A stretch of DNA of 64,000 bases from Desulfobacteraceae bacterium. GTDB lineage: Bacteria > Desulfobacterota > Desulfobacteria > Desulfobacterales > SURF-7. The stretch spans positions 22,958 through 86,957 of the forward strand of contig QZKS01000098.1 in the NCBI GenBank assembly GCA_003599865.1, written 5' to 3'. The notes below the pieces were generated by a model that was not told the DNA's origin, searched no databases, and worked only from the letters and a program-made list of their open reading frames with translations. The position numbers and the translations under genes were made by a program. Positions within the stretch are counted from its first letter, which is position 1, and each line of letters starts with the position of its first letter. Shown one piece after another: positions 36,382-45,987 of the stretch.

Positions 36382-39142
36382 CGGAAATAAATACATCATC
36401 GGCATTGATCTCGGCACGACCAATTCGGCTGTTTCCTTTTTAGATCTTGAATCCCGGGAAAAAGGCGAAGCCAAAAATATCCATCTGTTCCCTGTTCCCC
36501 AGCTTGTCGGTCCGGGGGAATGGAAAGCGCATGCGGTATTGCCGTCCTTTCTCTATATTCCGGGTGCATATGACATTTCCGATACGGCTGTTTCCATTCC
36601 ATGGGAATCCGAAGTCACCCGTTTTGCCGGTGTTTTTGCAAGGGACCATGGTGTGAAAGTTCCGGCAAGACTGGTTGCATCGGCCAAGAGCTGGCTCTGC
36701 CATGGAGATGTTGATCGAAGAGCCGGGATATTGCCCTGGGGTTCCGGAGAGGATGTCCGGAAGGTTTCTCCTGTGGAAGCAACCAGCGCCTATCTCAACC
36801 ATATTAAAAAAGCCTGGAATGTAAGATTCGGTGATGATGAGGAGCGGTATCTGGAAAACCAGATGATTATCCTGACGGTTCCGGCTTCCTTTGACGAGGT
36901 AGCCAGAGACCTTACCCTGGAAGCATCACGGATGGCGGGACTTCATCATGTCACCCTGATCGAAGAACCGCTGGCTGCTTTTTACAGTTGGCTGATTCAA
37001 CATGAAAACAACTGGGACCGCTTTGTCAAACCCGACGAGCTGATCCTGATCTGTGATGTGGGAGGAGGCACTACCGATTTTACCCTCATCTATCTGAGAG
37101 AAGTGGAAGGTTCTCCAAGGTTCGAACGCATTGCTGTCGGAGACCATCTGATTCTCGGAGGGGATAACATCGATCTTGCATTGGCCCATCATGTGGAAAC
37201 GGCTTCCGGCAGGAAAAAATTATCCTTGAATCAGGACCGATGGAAGGCTCTCTGCCACCAGTGCCGCCAGGCCAAGGAAAACATCTTCAACAACAAAACG
37301 GATTCTGAAAGAATTACGATCATGGGGGAGGGGCGAAGCCTGATTGCCGGAACCCTTTCCGCCGAACTCCATCGGAAAGATCTGGAAAAAATTGTTCTGG
37401 AGGGCTTCTTTCCTCTTGTAGAGAAACAATCCGGACGATCCGTGGAGAAGCGGAAAGGCATTACGGAATTCGGCCTGCCCTATGAGCAGGAGCCTGCCAT
37501 TACGCGTCACATCGGACAATTCCTGGAACGGCATGCCGAGGATGTAAAGAGCATACTGGGACGAGCGCCGATTCCGGATCTGATCCTGTTTAACGGCGGG
37601 TCCCTGAAGTCCGGGGTCATTCAGGAACGGATACGACAGGCGATTCGACACTGGTTTGGCTTAGATGACCCATCCGTTCCACGGATACTGGAAAACCCGG
37701 ACCCGGATCTTGCGGTGGCCCTGGGCGCTTCCTACTACGGTCTGGTCAAAACCGGCAAAGGCGTCCGGGTGGGAAGCGGAAGCCCGCGCGGATATTATCT
37801 GGGTGTCGCCACGCAGGAAGGGGGCGGCAAAAAAAATGCCGTCTGTCTGGTGGAACGGGGCCTGGATGAAGGATCTCATATCGAATTGTCGGACAGACAA
37901 TTTGAAGTGCTCACCAACCAGCCGGTTACCTTTGACGTTTACAGCTCCAGTTATCGATCCGGTGACAAAAAAGGGGATATTGTCGAGGTGGATGATTCCT
38001 TTTCCACTCTGCCGCCCATCCAGACCATCGTTCAATTCGGGAAAAAAGGCGTCAAAACAACACTTCCGGTTACGATTGAAGCCCACTACACGGAAATCGG
38101 AACGCTTGCCCTGTGGTGCAGTTCCCAGGTGAGCAAACACCGTTGGCGGCTTCAATTTCAATTAAGAACCCATGATGCGGAGACAGACGTCGCTGATACG
38201 GAAGTATTTGATTCCGAACTGATCGAAACAACCTGCCATGAAGTGAAGACGGCATTCATGAACAAAACCGGTAAAAAAGAGCTCGAGGGCTTGTCCAAAA
38301 AAATCTCCACCCTGATAGAGAGACCGAAAGAGGCCTGGCCTCTTTCTTTTATCCGGACCCTGTCGGACGAACTGATCAGGAACAGGTCATTGCGGAAGAT
38401 TTCGGCCATCCACGAACATCGATGGCTCAATCTGGCAGGGTTTACCATGCGGCCGGGATTTGGTGACGGCTTTGATGAACAGCGGATCAGGGTTTTATGG
38501 AAGGTCTATAACAAAGGAAGAATATTCCCCAATAACAGTCAGGTCGGATCGGAGTGGTGGATTTTGTGGCGGCGGATTGCCGGAGGCTTAACGCCTGGTC
38601 AGCAGAAGCAGTTTATACAGGATACAATACCGCTGCTGTTTCCCAAAAAAGGATCTGCCGCAAAATCCTCCCGGCAGCAGATCACCGAGATCTGGATGAC
38701 TGTTGCCAACATGGAAAAGCTTCTCGTTAAAGACAAAATAAAACTCGGCCGGCAGCTTGTCTCCGAACTGACCCCGAAAACCGCAAGCGCGCAGCTTTTC
38801 TGGGCCTTATCCCGAATCGGTGCCAGGGTTCTGCTGTACGGCTCGTCGGACCGGGTCATTCCGCCCGGAGAAATCCAGTCCTGGATCGAAGAGATCCTCA
38901 TGAAAAACTGGCAGGACCCAGGACCGGTCGGGGCAGCCCTGATTCAACTGGCAAGGAAAACAGGAGATAGAGCAAGGGATCTGGAATCCGGAATGCTGGA
39001 TCAGATCATGATGTGGCTTTCGGAATATGAACTGTTTCCTTCCCGGATCAAGCTGCTGCAGGAAGTGGTACCCCTTGAAAAAAGGGAGCAGAGTGAGATG
39101 TTCGGAGAATCTTTGCCCACCGGCCTGGTGCTGTCAATCTGA
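36371..39142 (+). CDS. Hsp70-family protein with DUF3731 C-terminal region
   Basis: A 923-residue protein, a longer paralogue of the preceding gene. It shares GIDLGTTNSAV at 10-20, ASAKSWLCHGDVDR near 104, ICDVGGGTTDFTLI near 232 and FNGGSLKSG near 402. After a beta domain (SEIGT-like motif TEIGTLALWC near 575) it carries about 300 extra, mostly helical residues that fit DUF3731. The start is TTG 36371, inside the end of the previous gene, so translation is coupled. The helical tail is a candidate client- or partner-binding part. Conservation of two divergent Hsp70s with DUF2760 suggests one complex (inference). Confidence 0.88.
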   Translation: MLSDGNKYIIGIDLGTTNSAVSFLDLESREKGEAKNIHLFPVPQLVGPGEWKAHAVLPSFLYIPGAYDISDTAVSIPWESEVTRFAGVFARDHGVKVPARLVASAKSWLCHGDVDRRAGILPWGSGEDVRKVSPVEATSAYLNHIKKAWNVRFGDDEERYLENQMIILTVPASFDEVARDLTLEASRMAGLHHVTLIEEPLAAFYSWLIQHENNWDRFVKPDELILICDVGGGTTDFTLIYLREVEGSPRFERIAVGDHLILGGDNIDLALAHHVETASGRKKLSLNQDRWKALCHQCRQAKENIFNNKTDSERITIMGEGRSLIAGTLSAELHRKDLEKIVLEGFFPLVEKQSGRSVEKRKGITEFGLPYEQEPAITRHIGQFLERHAEDVKSILGRAPIPDLILFNGGSLKSGVIQERIRQAIRHWFGLDDPSVPRILENPDPDLAVALGASYYGLVKTGKGVRVGSGSPRGYYLGVATQEGGGKKNAVCLVERGLDEGSHIELSDRQFEVLTNQPVTFDVYSSSYRSGDKKGDIVEVDDSFSTLPPIQTIVQFGKKGVKTTLPVTIEAHYTEIGTLALWCSSQVSKHRWRLQFQLRTHDAETDVADTEVFDSELIETTCHEVKTAFMNKTGKKELEGLSKKISTLIERPKEAWPLSFIRTLSDELIRNRSLRKISAIHEHRWLNLAGFTMRPGFGDGFDEQRIRVLWKVYNKGRIFPNNSQVGSEWWILWRRIAGGLTPGQQKQFIQDTIPLLFPKKGSAAKSSRQQITEIWMTVANMEKLLVKDKIKLGRQLVSELTPKTASAQLFWALSRIGARVLLYGSSDRVIPPGEIQSWIEEILMKNWQDPGPVGAALIQLARKTGDRARDLESGMLDQIMMWLSEYELFPSRIKLLQEVVPLEKREQSEMFGESLPTGLVLSI

Positions 39143-39191
39143 TGCTGGTTGCCGCTTCCTTTTTTTTTGTCATTCCTGAAAAGAGGCAATC

Positions 39192-40316
39192 TTGAAATTT
39201 CTGTTTATCGAACCCTTTTACGGCGGCTCCCACAAAGACTTTGCCGATGGCCTGACCCGGTATTCCCGTTTTGAGATTGATCTGGTTACGCTGCCGGCCA
39301 GGTTCTGGAAATGGCGGATGCGCGGCGCGGCACTGTATTTTTATCGGAAAATACCGTCATTTGATGCATACACCGGGCTGATCACCAGCGGCCTGATGAG
39401 TCTGTCCGATTTAAAAGCACTTTGCGGAGGGCGATTGCCGCCGTCAATCGTATACCTTCATGAGAATCAACTGACCTATCCGCTTGCTCCCGGTGAACAG
39501 ATGGACTATCAGTTCGGCTTCACCGATATCACGACCGCTCTTTCCGCAGACCGGATCGTATTCAATTCCCACACCCATTACCGCTCTTTTTTTTCCCACC
39601 TCCCCGGATTCATCAATATGATGCCGGAGTTCACACCCAAATGGGTGATCCATGAAATACAGAAAAAGGCCGGTGTGATCTATCCGGGATGCCATTATCC
39701 GGCGGATGTTACCCTGCACGATCGCAAGCCCGGCAAACCGCCGCTGATTATATGGAATCACCGGTGGGAGTTTGATAAAAAACCGGAAGTTTTTTTTCAG
39801 GCTCTCTCGTTTCTGATGGAAAAAGGAGCCGACTTCCGGGTCGCCCTTCTCGGTGAGCACTATCAGCGTGTTCCTTCGGTGTTTTCGGATGCAAAGAAAA
39901 AATTCGGGGACCGGATTATCCGGTATGGTTATGTGGATTGCCGATCAGAATATTACAACTGGCTCTCCAGAGGTGATATTGTCGTCAGCACGGCGGATCA
40001 GGAAAATTTCGGAATATCCATTATCGAGGCAATCCGCCACGGGTGTATCCCCCTTGTTCCCCGGCGGCTATCCTATCCGGAAATTCTGCCGGACGAATTC
40101 CATCCTTTGTTTTTATATGAGAATCCGAATGACCTTTTTGAAAAACTCCTGGCAATGGTTCTTTGTCCGGAACCGTTTTTTCCTCACCGGAAAGGTCTTT
40201 CCGAAAGCATGAAAAAGTTTGCATGGGAAAATCAGATTGTCCTGTTTGACGAGATGCTGGATAAACTTACTTGTACTGTAAATTCTGAAAAACAGCGATA
40301 TCCCTCACCGGGATGA
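39192..40316 (+). CDS. GTDC1/QTMAN-like tRNA-queuosine alpha-mannosyltransferase homologue (DUF3524)
   Basis: A 374-residue GT4-type protein whose N-terminus is the DUF3524 domain: IEPFYGGSHKDFADG at 4-18, then LPARFWKWRMRG, IYLHENQLTYP near 92 and FNSHTHYRSFF near 124. The C-terminal half is a GT-B donor-binding domain (LLGEHY, VVSTADQENFGISIIEA near 280, with the conserved acidic residue). Animal GTDC1 is the enzyme that mannosylates queuosine in tRNA-Asp. The bacterial protein is homologous in the same N-terminal motifs; tRNA as its substrate is inferred. TTG at 39192 follows AAGAGG. It lies 49 bases after the Hsp70 pair. Confidence 0.82.
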   Translation: MKFLFIEPFYGGSHKDFADGLTRYSRFEIDLVTLPARFWKWRMRGAALYFYRKIPSFDAYTGLITSGLMSLSDLKALCGGRLPPSIVYLHENQLTYPLAPGEQMDYQFGFTDITTALSADRIVFNSHTHYRSFFSHLPGFINMMPEFTPKWVIHEIQKKAGVIYPGCHYPADVTLHDRKPGKPPLIIWNHRWEFDKKPEVFFQALSFLMEKGADFRVALLGEHYQRVPSVFSDAKKKFGDRIIRYGYVDCRSEYYNWLSRGDIVVSTADQENFGISIIEAIRHGCIPLVPRRLSYPEILPDEFHPLFLYENPNDLFEKLLAMVLCPEPFFPHRKGLSESMKKFAWENQIVLFDEMLDKLTCTVNSEKQRYPSPG

Positions 40317-40559
40317 GCGACCCGGACAAGGGGTATTGTTTTAAGTCAGGGGGTATTGAACGAATAAACAAGCTGAAATGATAATATTTTCAATCCTGTT
40401 GATTTCTTCATGAAATGTTGATAGGAGGAATTCTCATACGAAAGCAATCCGTTAATACCCAATTGCACAAAGGTTGTTTTTGTCTTACAGATCGAGGTAT
40501 GTAATATCATTAAAACCGGTTTTAACGACCATTTCAATTTTGTTCCGGAGAAGACCAAT

Positions 40560-41756
40560 ATGCCAATTATCAAGAGTTTACTTGATACGGAATTTAACAA
40601 GCTCACGATGGCACAGGCGGTTCTGCATACTTATCCCGCGGTTCCCGTAAAATATAAATTTGCTTGTCTGAATAAAAAGTTATCATTTCTTGACGAAGTC
40701 AAGCAGGAAATTGATCATCTCTGCTCCCTGCGGTTTACGGAAGAAGAAATCAGTTATCTGTCATCCATCCCATTTTTGAAAACGGATTTTCTGGAGTATC
40801 TTCGTTTGTTTCAGCACAACAGAAGATATATTAACGTCTATTCGGACAAGGAAGGCGGGATTCGGATCGATATTGAAGGGCCATGGATATCCACGATTCT
40901 GTATGAGACTCCTGTGCTGGCGATTGTCAGTGAAATTTATTCCAGACAGCAGAAAAATACCGATTCCGACAGCCACGATCCGGAACAGGCTATGAAAACA
41001 GGTGAAAAAATACTTTCTGAAAAAATCGATTATTTGACGGAACTGTTAAAAACAGGTCAGATTCCCGGTTTCAAATTCGCGGATATCGGAACAAAATACC
41101 GATACTCACTGGCATGGCATACAAAAGTGATCGAAACATTAAAAGCCAAATTCCGGCCGCACATTTTTGTCGGAACCAGCAATATTGCCCTGGCAAAGCA
41201 GTTCAAGGTAAAACCGATCGGCACCATGACCCATGAATGGCTTCAGGGCCATCAGCAGCTGGGCACACGGATTTCCGACAGCCAGAAAGCCGCTTTGGAA
41301 AGCTGGGCGCAGGAATACCGCGGCGAACTGGGGATAGCACTTACGGATGTTGTCGGTTTTAAAGCATTTTTGAAAGATTTTGACCTGTATTTCGCAAAAT
41401 TGTTTGACGGGTGTCAGCATGACAGCGGTGACAGTGTTTCATGGTGTGTCAAGCTGATAGAACATTATGACAAACTCGGTATCGATCCGTTATCCAAGAC
41501 CGCGGTTTTTACAGACGGGATTGATTTTGAAAAGGCGGTTGAACTCCATCAGACATTCAGAGAATTGATCAATGTCGCTTTCGGGTTAAAAACCTACCTG
41601 ACAAATGATGTCGGCATCATGCCGCCCGAAGTTGTTATTGAAATGGTTGAGTGCAATGGGCAACCGGTTGCCAAAATTTGTGATACGGAAAATCGAAGTT
41701 TATGTAAAGATACTGAATTTATCAACTACTTGAAAAAGGTATACCAGATCAAATAA
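40560..41756 (+). CDS. pncB: Nicotinate phosphoribosyltransferase
   Basis: Converts nicotinate and PRPP to nicotinate mononucleotide (NAD salvage, cytoplasmic, ATP-stimulated). The 398-residue protein has the family start SLLDTEFNKLTMAQAV (usually LLDTDxYKxTM), DIGTKYRYSLAWH near residue 173 and GTMTHEWLQGHQ near 221, which contains the catalytic-region histidine. The FTDGID motif near 320 is part of the phosphate-binding region. In the N-terminal motif the usual Asp and Tyr are Glu and Asn. It appears to be a single-gene unit; the 240 bases upstream show no clear promoter. Confidence 0.92.
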   Translation: MPIIKSLLDTEFNKLTMAQAVLHTYPAVPVKYKFACLNKKLSFLDEVKQEIDHLCSLRFTEEEISYLSSIPFLKTDFLEYLRLFQHNRRYINVYSDKEGGIRIDIEGPWISTILYETPVLAIVSEIYSRQQKNTDSDSHDPEQAMKTGEKILSEKIDYLTELLKTGQIPGFKFADIGTKYRYSLAWHTKVIETLKAKFRPHIFVGTSNIALAKQFKVKPIGTMTHEWLQGHQQLGTRISDSQKAALESWAQEYRGELGIALTDVVGFKAFLKDFDLYFAKLFDGCQHDSGDSVSWCVKLIEHYDKLGIDPLSKTAVFTDGIDFEKAVELHQTFRELINVAFGLKTYLTNDVGIMPPEVVIEMVECNGQPVAKICDTENRSLCKDTEFINYLKKVYQIK

Positions 41757-41766
41757 CCGGTCACTG

Positions 41767-41810
41767 CTTTCTGCCGGATTCCGCACAGACAGGGAACCGC
41801 CGGCAGAAAG
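41767..41810. repeat. Inverted repeat after pncB
   Basis: Perfect 11-base arms, CTTTCTGCCGG at 41767-41777 and CCGGCAGAAAG at 41800-41810, separated by 22 bases. It begins 10 bases after the pncB stop. There is no T-run on either side, so it is not a typical intrinsic terminator; it may stabilise the mRNA 3' end. Confidence 0.6.
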
Positions 41811-41921
41811 AATTTACCGGGTTCTTTTCCCTCTCACAAAATTTCAGACCAAAGTGCAGGTCTGAATTCATACTGTTAATCAACGACCCCCAATATATGC
41901 GCCGTAAAAGGAATTTTGACC

Positions 41922-43808
41922 ATGATGAACAGAATTGATTCCATTCTGGAAAAGATCGATTTATCCGGAAACAAAAGAACATTCATGGCCGTCTTCCTGG
42001 TTTTCGCAGCCTGTTCCAGGCTCCATGCAGCGCAGGGGGACACGAAGCCGATTTCATGGCACATGCTGATCATCTCGCTGTTTGGCGGGCTGGCCTTTTT
42101 TCTGTACGGTATGGAAAAAATGAGCTCCGGGATGAAAAAGACCGCAGCCGACAAAATGAGGAGCATTCTGGCGGCGTTAACCAAAAATTCGTTTATTGCC
42201 CTAATTGTGGGTGCCGTCGTCACCATGATTATTCAATCCAGTTCGGCCACAACCGTTATGCTGGTGAGCTTTGTCAATGCGGAACTCATGACGTTTGCGC
42301 AAACAATTGGCGTGATATTCGGTGCCGGCATCGGAACCACCATCACTGCCCAATTGATCGCTTTTAAAGTAACCGACTATTCACTGCTCATGATTATCGC
42401 CGGTTTTTCCATGCAGATGTTATCTAAAAAAGATATGATCCGGAATATCGGGGATGTGCTTTTTGGATTTGGAATCCTGTTTTACGGGATGAAGCTGATG
42501 AGCGATGCGATGGAACCGCTCCGGGATTACCCGGAATTCGTCAATATGATGAGAGGTCTGGAAAAGCCGGTTTACGGTGTTCTGATCGGAACGGTTTTTA
42601 CCGCGGTGATTCAAAGCAGCAGCGCTTTTGTGGGAATTATCATCGTATTGTCACAGCAGGGGCTATTGACCCTGGAAGCCGGAATAGCCCTTATTTTTGG
42701 CGCCAATATCGGCACCTGCATTACAGCTGTCTTTGCCAGTATCGGAACATCGAGGGCTGCCAAAAGAGTCGCCATTGCCCATGTTCTTTTCCGTGTTGCC
42801 GGGGTCTTGCTGTTTATCGCATGGATTCCGCAATTCAGCCGGATGATCCGGTTTGTGGCAGATCAGTTTGATTCCGATATTTCCCGGCAGATTGCAAACG
42901 CTCACACCTTTTTTAACGTAGGGGCCGCTTTTATTTTTCTTCCATTTGCGGCACTGTTTGCCCGTTTTATCGTGGCTATATTTCCGGATAAGGAATTAGA
43001 TAAGGATCTGAAACTTGTCACATGGCATATTGATGATACCTGTATATCCACACCAGCCTTGGCAATTGATCTGGCCCGGGTGGAAATATCCCGGATGGCC
43101 AAGCTCCTGGGGCGGATGCTGCGGGCGATCATCATTCCATTTGTGTCCGACCCCAAGCATTTGTATTATGAAGTACCGGAGAAGGAAGAACGGGATCTTC
43201 TGGTAAGGGAAATTCCAACAAGAGATGAGATCTTCCCCCAGCTTACACTGCTGGAGGGTATTGATTTGCGGGAAGAAAAAATTGATTTTCTGGAAGAACG
43301 GATCGGCCAGTATCTGGTTAAAATCGCCAGACAGGATATTTCCGACTCCCAGGCCAGCCAGATTTACGGCATGATTTCCATTATCAAGGATATGGAAAGC
43401 ATCGGTGACCTTATTCACCGGAACATGATACCGCTGATTAAGAAAAAGCAAGCCCTGAAAAAAGATTTTTCCAGGGAAGGAAAAGAAGAACTGTTGATAT
43501 ACCACGAGAAGGTGCGAAGGCAGATTTTACTGTTGCGGGATGCTTTTGCAGAAAGAAATCCGGAAAAAGCCGTGGAAATCATGTCCCGGGAAAGAAAATA
43601 TCTGGATATGGAATCACAGTTCCGGATCCTGCATCTTCAGCGAATTCTGTATGAAAAACAGGAATCCATAGAAACCCATGAAGTTCATATGGAACTGATG
43701 GATCTTCTAAAACAGATTATTGTATATTCATCCAATATCGCAAAGACGTTTTTCAAAACATGTGCAAAAGAGGACATTGAGAAGTGGAAAAAGATTAAGA
43801 AGAAGTGA
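41922..43808 (+). CDS. Na/Pi cotransporter family protein (NptA/YjbB-like) with PhoU-like tail
   Basis: Sodium-dependent phosphate transporter family, 628 residues. The membrane part (about residues 45-350) contains the two inverted repeats of the family, each with the QSSSA signature: IIQSSSATTVMLVSF near 104 and VIQSSSAFVGIIIVL near 230, plus GANIGTCITA. The cytoplasmic C-terminal 230 residues are helical and PhoU-like. The ATG at 41922 follows AAAGGA at correct spacing; an upstream TTG and a second ATG at 41925 are alternatives. The relatively hydrophilic first 20 residues precede a hydrophobic stretch. Direction of transport in vivo, uptake or efflux, is not decided by sequence. Confidence 0.9.
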   Translation: MMNRIDSILEKIDLSGNKRTFMAVFLVFAACSRLHAAQGDTKPISWHMLIISLFGGLAFFLYGMEKMSSGMKKTAADKMRSILAALTKNSFIALIVGAVVTMIIQSSSATTVMLVSFVNAELMTFAQTIGVIFGAGIGTTITAQLIAFKVTDYSLLMIIAGFSMQMLSKKDMIRNIGDVLFGFGILFYGMKLMSDAMEPLRDYPEFVNMMRGLEKPVYGVLIGTVFTAVIQSSSAFVGIIIVLSQQGLLTLEAGIALIFGANIGTCITAVFASIGTSRAAKRVAIAHVLFRVAGVLLFIAWIPQFSRMIRFVADQFDSDISRQIANAHTFFNVGAAFIFLPFAALFARFIVAIFPDKELDKDLKLVTWHIDDTCISTPALAIDLARVEISRMAKLLGRMLRAIIIPFVSDPKHLYYEVPEKEERDLLVREIPTRDEIFPQLTLLEGIDLREEKIDFLEERIGQYLVKIARQDISDSQASQIYGMISIIKDMESIGDLIHRNMIPLIKKKQALKKDFSREGKEELLIYHEKVRRQILLLRDAFAERNPEKAVEIMSRERKYLDMESQFRILHLQRILYEKQESIETHEVHMELMDLLKQIIVYSSNIAKTFFKTCAKEDIEKWKKIKKK

Positions 43809-43812
43809 AGAA

Positions 43813-44004
43813 TCAGGCTGTGGCCTGGTTTGTCTTCGGTTTTCGGTCAGTCAGCATTCTTTTTCGCCGGTCGTTTCCGGTCCTGCGTTCGCCTGCGTGT
43901 CTTCTGTCCGGTAGGTAGATATCATAGCTCAGGAAACGGCGGTCATTCCCGGATCTTCGATCCCTGTCATCCTCTAGTGCCATTAAATCCAAGGCATCTA
44001 TCAT
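43813..44004 (-). CDS. Small Arg/Asp-rich repeat protein
   Basis: A 63-residue protein with RRSGNDRR, DRRHAGERR, RRTGNDRRKR and a last TDRK: repeated RRxGxDRR-type units in a very charged chain. Proteins with this repeat are seen in deltaproteobacteria, with unknown function. A strong AAAGGA ribosome site sits 9 bases upstream of the ATG on the minus strand, which supports a real gene. It is convergent with the Na/Pi transporter gene, and the two stops are only four bases apart. Confidence 0.65.
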   Translation of the reverse strand: MIDALDLMALEDDRDRRSGNDRRFLSYDIYLPDRRHAGERRTGNDRRKRMLTDRKPKTNQATA

Positions 44005-44217
44005 GAGGTTTTCCTTTTGCCGTCTGGTTATATTCTATTTATATCATAACGGATTGTGTAAATCGTCAGGGAGTGTTTCCAGGACCAGCCGGGAATTTAT
44101 CCGTTTTCTTGCAGAGCTGGTTCACATTACCCCAGATTTATGCTAATGTCAAGAAATTCGCCTGTCAGCAGGGAGGGATGGATGAGGGAAAATATTTTTA
44201 ATGGATGAGGGAAACTT

Positions 44218-45255
44218 ATGATTCGAGTTGGTATACTGGGTGCCACAGGATATGCAGGAGCGGAGCTTGTTCGCATTCTTCGGGGTCATCCGGATGTTGA
44301 GATAGCGGTAATCACTTCGAGGCAATACGCCGGTGTCTCTTTCAGTGATGTCTACCCTGCCATGAGAGGCATCATGGATATGCCCTGCCGGGAGTATCAT
44401 ATTGATCACTTTGTCAATCAGGTAGATGTCGTATTTACGGCTCTGCCGCATAAACTCCCGATGTCTGTTGTCCCTGAACTGATGGCGCATCAGATAAAAG
44501 TTGTGGACCTTTCAGCAGATTTTCGATTTCGAAATGTGCCCGTATATGAAAAACATTACCAGCATCATACGGCCGGCAAATTATCGGAATCCGCTGTTTA
44601 TGGACTTTCAGAAATTCATGCGGAAAAAATCAGGACCGCCTCCTTGATCGGAAATCCGGGCTGCTATCCGACCAGCCTGCTCTTGCCGCTTATTCCGTTG
44701 ATTGCGCATAAAATGGTGAAGACCGGTTCCATTATTGCCGATGCCAAGTCAGGTGTCAGCGGGGCAGGCCGTTCCATATCCCTTGGCACTCATTTCTGTG
44801 AGGTCAACGAATCCTTTAAGGCATATAAGGTCGCAGATCATCGGCATATACCGGAAATGGAAGAGAATTTAAGTATTGCCGCCAAAGAGCCCGTGCAGAT
44901 TACATTTGTTCCGCATCTGGTACCCATGACAAGGGGAATGCTGACAACCATCTATGCGGAACTTTGCCAGCCGGCCAGTGAAAACGATATTCGGGAACAC
45001 CTGGAATCCTATTACCATGATCGCTATTTTATCCGGATTTGCAGGGAAGGAATATTCCCGGATGTCTCCCACGTAAAGACAACCAATTTTTGTGATATCG
45101 GCCTGAAAGTTGATAAACGAAACAACAGAATCGTTCTCGTCTCGGTAATCGACAACCTGGTAAAGGGTGCCGCCGGTCAGGCGGTCCAGAATATGAATCT
45201 CATGATGGGGCTGGATGAAAGAACAGGATTAGACTCTGTACCGCTTCCGGTGTAG
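44218..45255 (+). CDS. argC: N-acetyl-gamma-glutamyl-phosphate reductase
   Basis: Third step of arginine synthesis: NADPH-dependent reduction of N-acetylglutamyl phosphate to the semialdehyde. The 345-residue protein has GILGATGYAGAELVRIL at the N-terminus (cofactor loop), the catalytic cysteine C149 in GNPGCYPTS, and KSGVSGAGR near 180. The ATG at 44218 is preceded by GAGGGAAA; the 12-base string GGATGAGGGAAA occurs twice upstream (44180 and 44203), so a ribosome site is duplicated. No other arg gene is adjacent. Confidence 0.95.
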   Translation: MIRVGILGATGYAGAELVRILRGHPDVEIAVITSRQYAGVSFSDVYPAMRGIMDMPCREYHIDHFVNQVDVVFTALPHKLPMSVVPELMAHQIKVVDLSADFRFRNVPVYEKHYQHHTAGKLSESAVYGLSEIHAEKIRTASLIGNPGCYPTSLLLPLIPLIAHKMVKTGSIIADAKSGVSGAGRSISLGTHFCEVNESFKAYKVADHRHIPEMEENLSIAAKEPVQITFVPHLVPMTRGMLTTIYAELCQPASENDIREHLESYYHDRYFIRICREGIFPDVSHVKTTNFCDIGLKVDKRNNRIVLVSVIDNLVKGAAGQAVQNMNLMMGLDERTGLDSVPLPV

Positions 45256-45343
45256 TGATACGAGACATATGATGATCTGTCAGGGAATACAAAGATTTTA
45301 ATGCCGGCAGGGATATCGCCGGGTAATAAAAAGGGGATGACTC

Positions 45344-45775
45344 ATGAAAATAGAACAGCTTTCCGTCTTTGTTGAAAACAAGACCGGCAGGTTGGCGAAC
45401 ATTGCCGTCAATCTGGGTGAAATCAACATCAATATCAAAGCAATATCCCTTGCGGATACCTCCGAGTTCGGCATCTTGAGACTCGTTGTCAGTGATCCTC
45501 AGCGCGCCAAAAAAATGTTACGGGATCGTGGCTTTACCGTAAGCCTAACGGAAGTGCTTGCCGTAAAAATCATGGACCAGCCCGGAGAATTGGGAAGGCT
45601 GCTTCAAATGATGGAAAAAAACAATTTAAACATCGAGTATGTATACGGGCTTACGGAAAGCAATAAAAATCATGCGGTGCTTATTTTCGGCTTTGATGAC
45701 CTGGATAAAGCCATGGTTGTTTTGTCGGAGAACAATGTAACGCTGATCAGTATGGAAGAACTGGTCAGTATATAA
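45344..45775 (+). CDS. Tandem ACT-domain amino-acid-binding protein
   Basis: A 143-residue protein made of two ACT domains (about residues 1-68 and 72-143). The first starts QLSVFVENKTGRLANI; the second starts AVKIMDQPGELGRLL. ACT domains bind amino acids and usually regulate enzymes. Stand-alone tandem ACT proteins of this size are common in anaerobes, often near acyl-CoA ligase or branched-chain amino-acid genes, and are of uncertain function. It follows argC by 88 bases with AAAAGGGGA before the ATG. A link to arginine control is possible but not shown. Confidence 0.85.
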   Translation: MKIEQLSVFVENKTGRLANIAVNLGEININIKAISLADTSEFGILRLVVSDPQRAKKMLRDRGFTVSLTEVLAVKIMDQPGELGRLLQMMEKNNLNIEYVYGLTESNKNHAVLIFGFDDLDKAMVVLSENNVTLISMEELVSI

Positions 45776-45958
45776 CCGATAAAAACCATAAAATTATCTA
45801 ACCGGATAATCCCTCCATTCTGCAGGCTGCGGTTGCCGCGGTATAACCGGCACTCATTCCGGCCGGACCGGCAATTCGGTTTTTCTCCGGGATTTTGTCA
45901 TAAAACCTTATAATTCTGATATTCTAATCCCAGAAACACTCAAAATTAAAATAAATTC

Positions 45959-45987
45959 TTGACAGACTTCCAGCTGATTTGTATTCA
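45959..45987 (+). promoter_or_regulatory. Sigma-70-type promoter for the TRAP operon
   Basis: TTGACA at 45959-45964, 17-base spacer, TATTCA at 45982-45987. The dctP start is 68 bases downstream, preceded by AAGGAG at 46044-46049. The 180 bases further upstream show only AT-rich sequence and a GC-rich imperfect palindrome near 45840-45890. Confidence 0.55.

Noticed and set aside
41767..41810. Terminator call for the perfect inverted repeat after pncB
   Set aside because: No T-run follows either arm and the loop is 22 bases, so it is reported only as a repeat.
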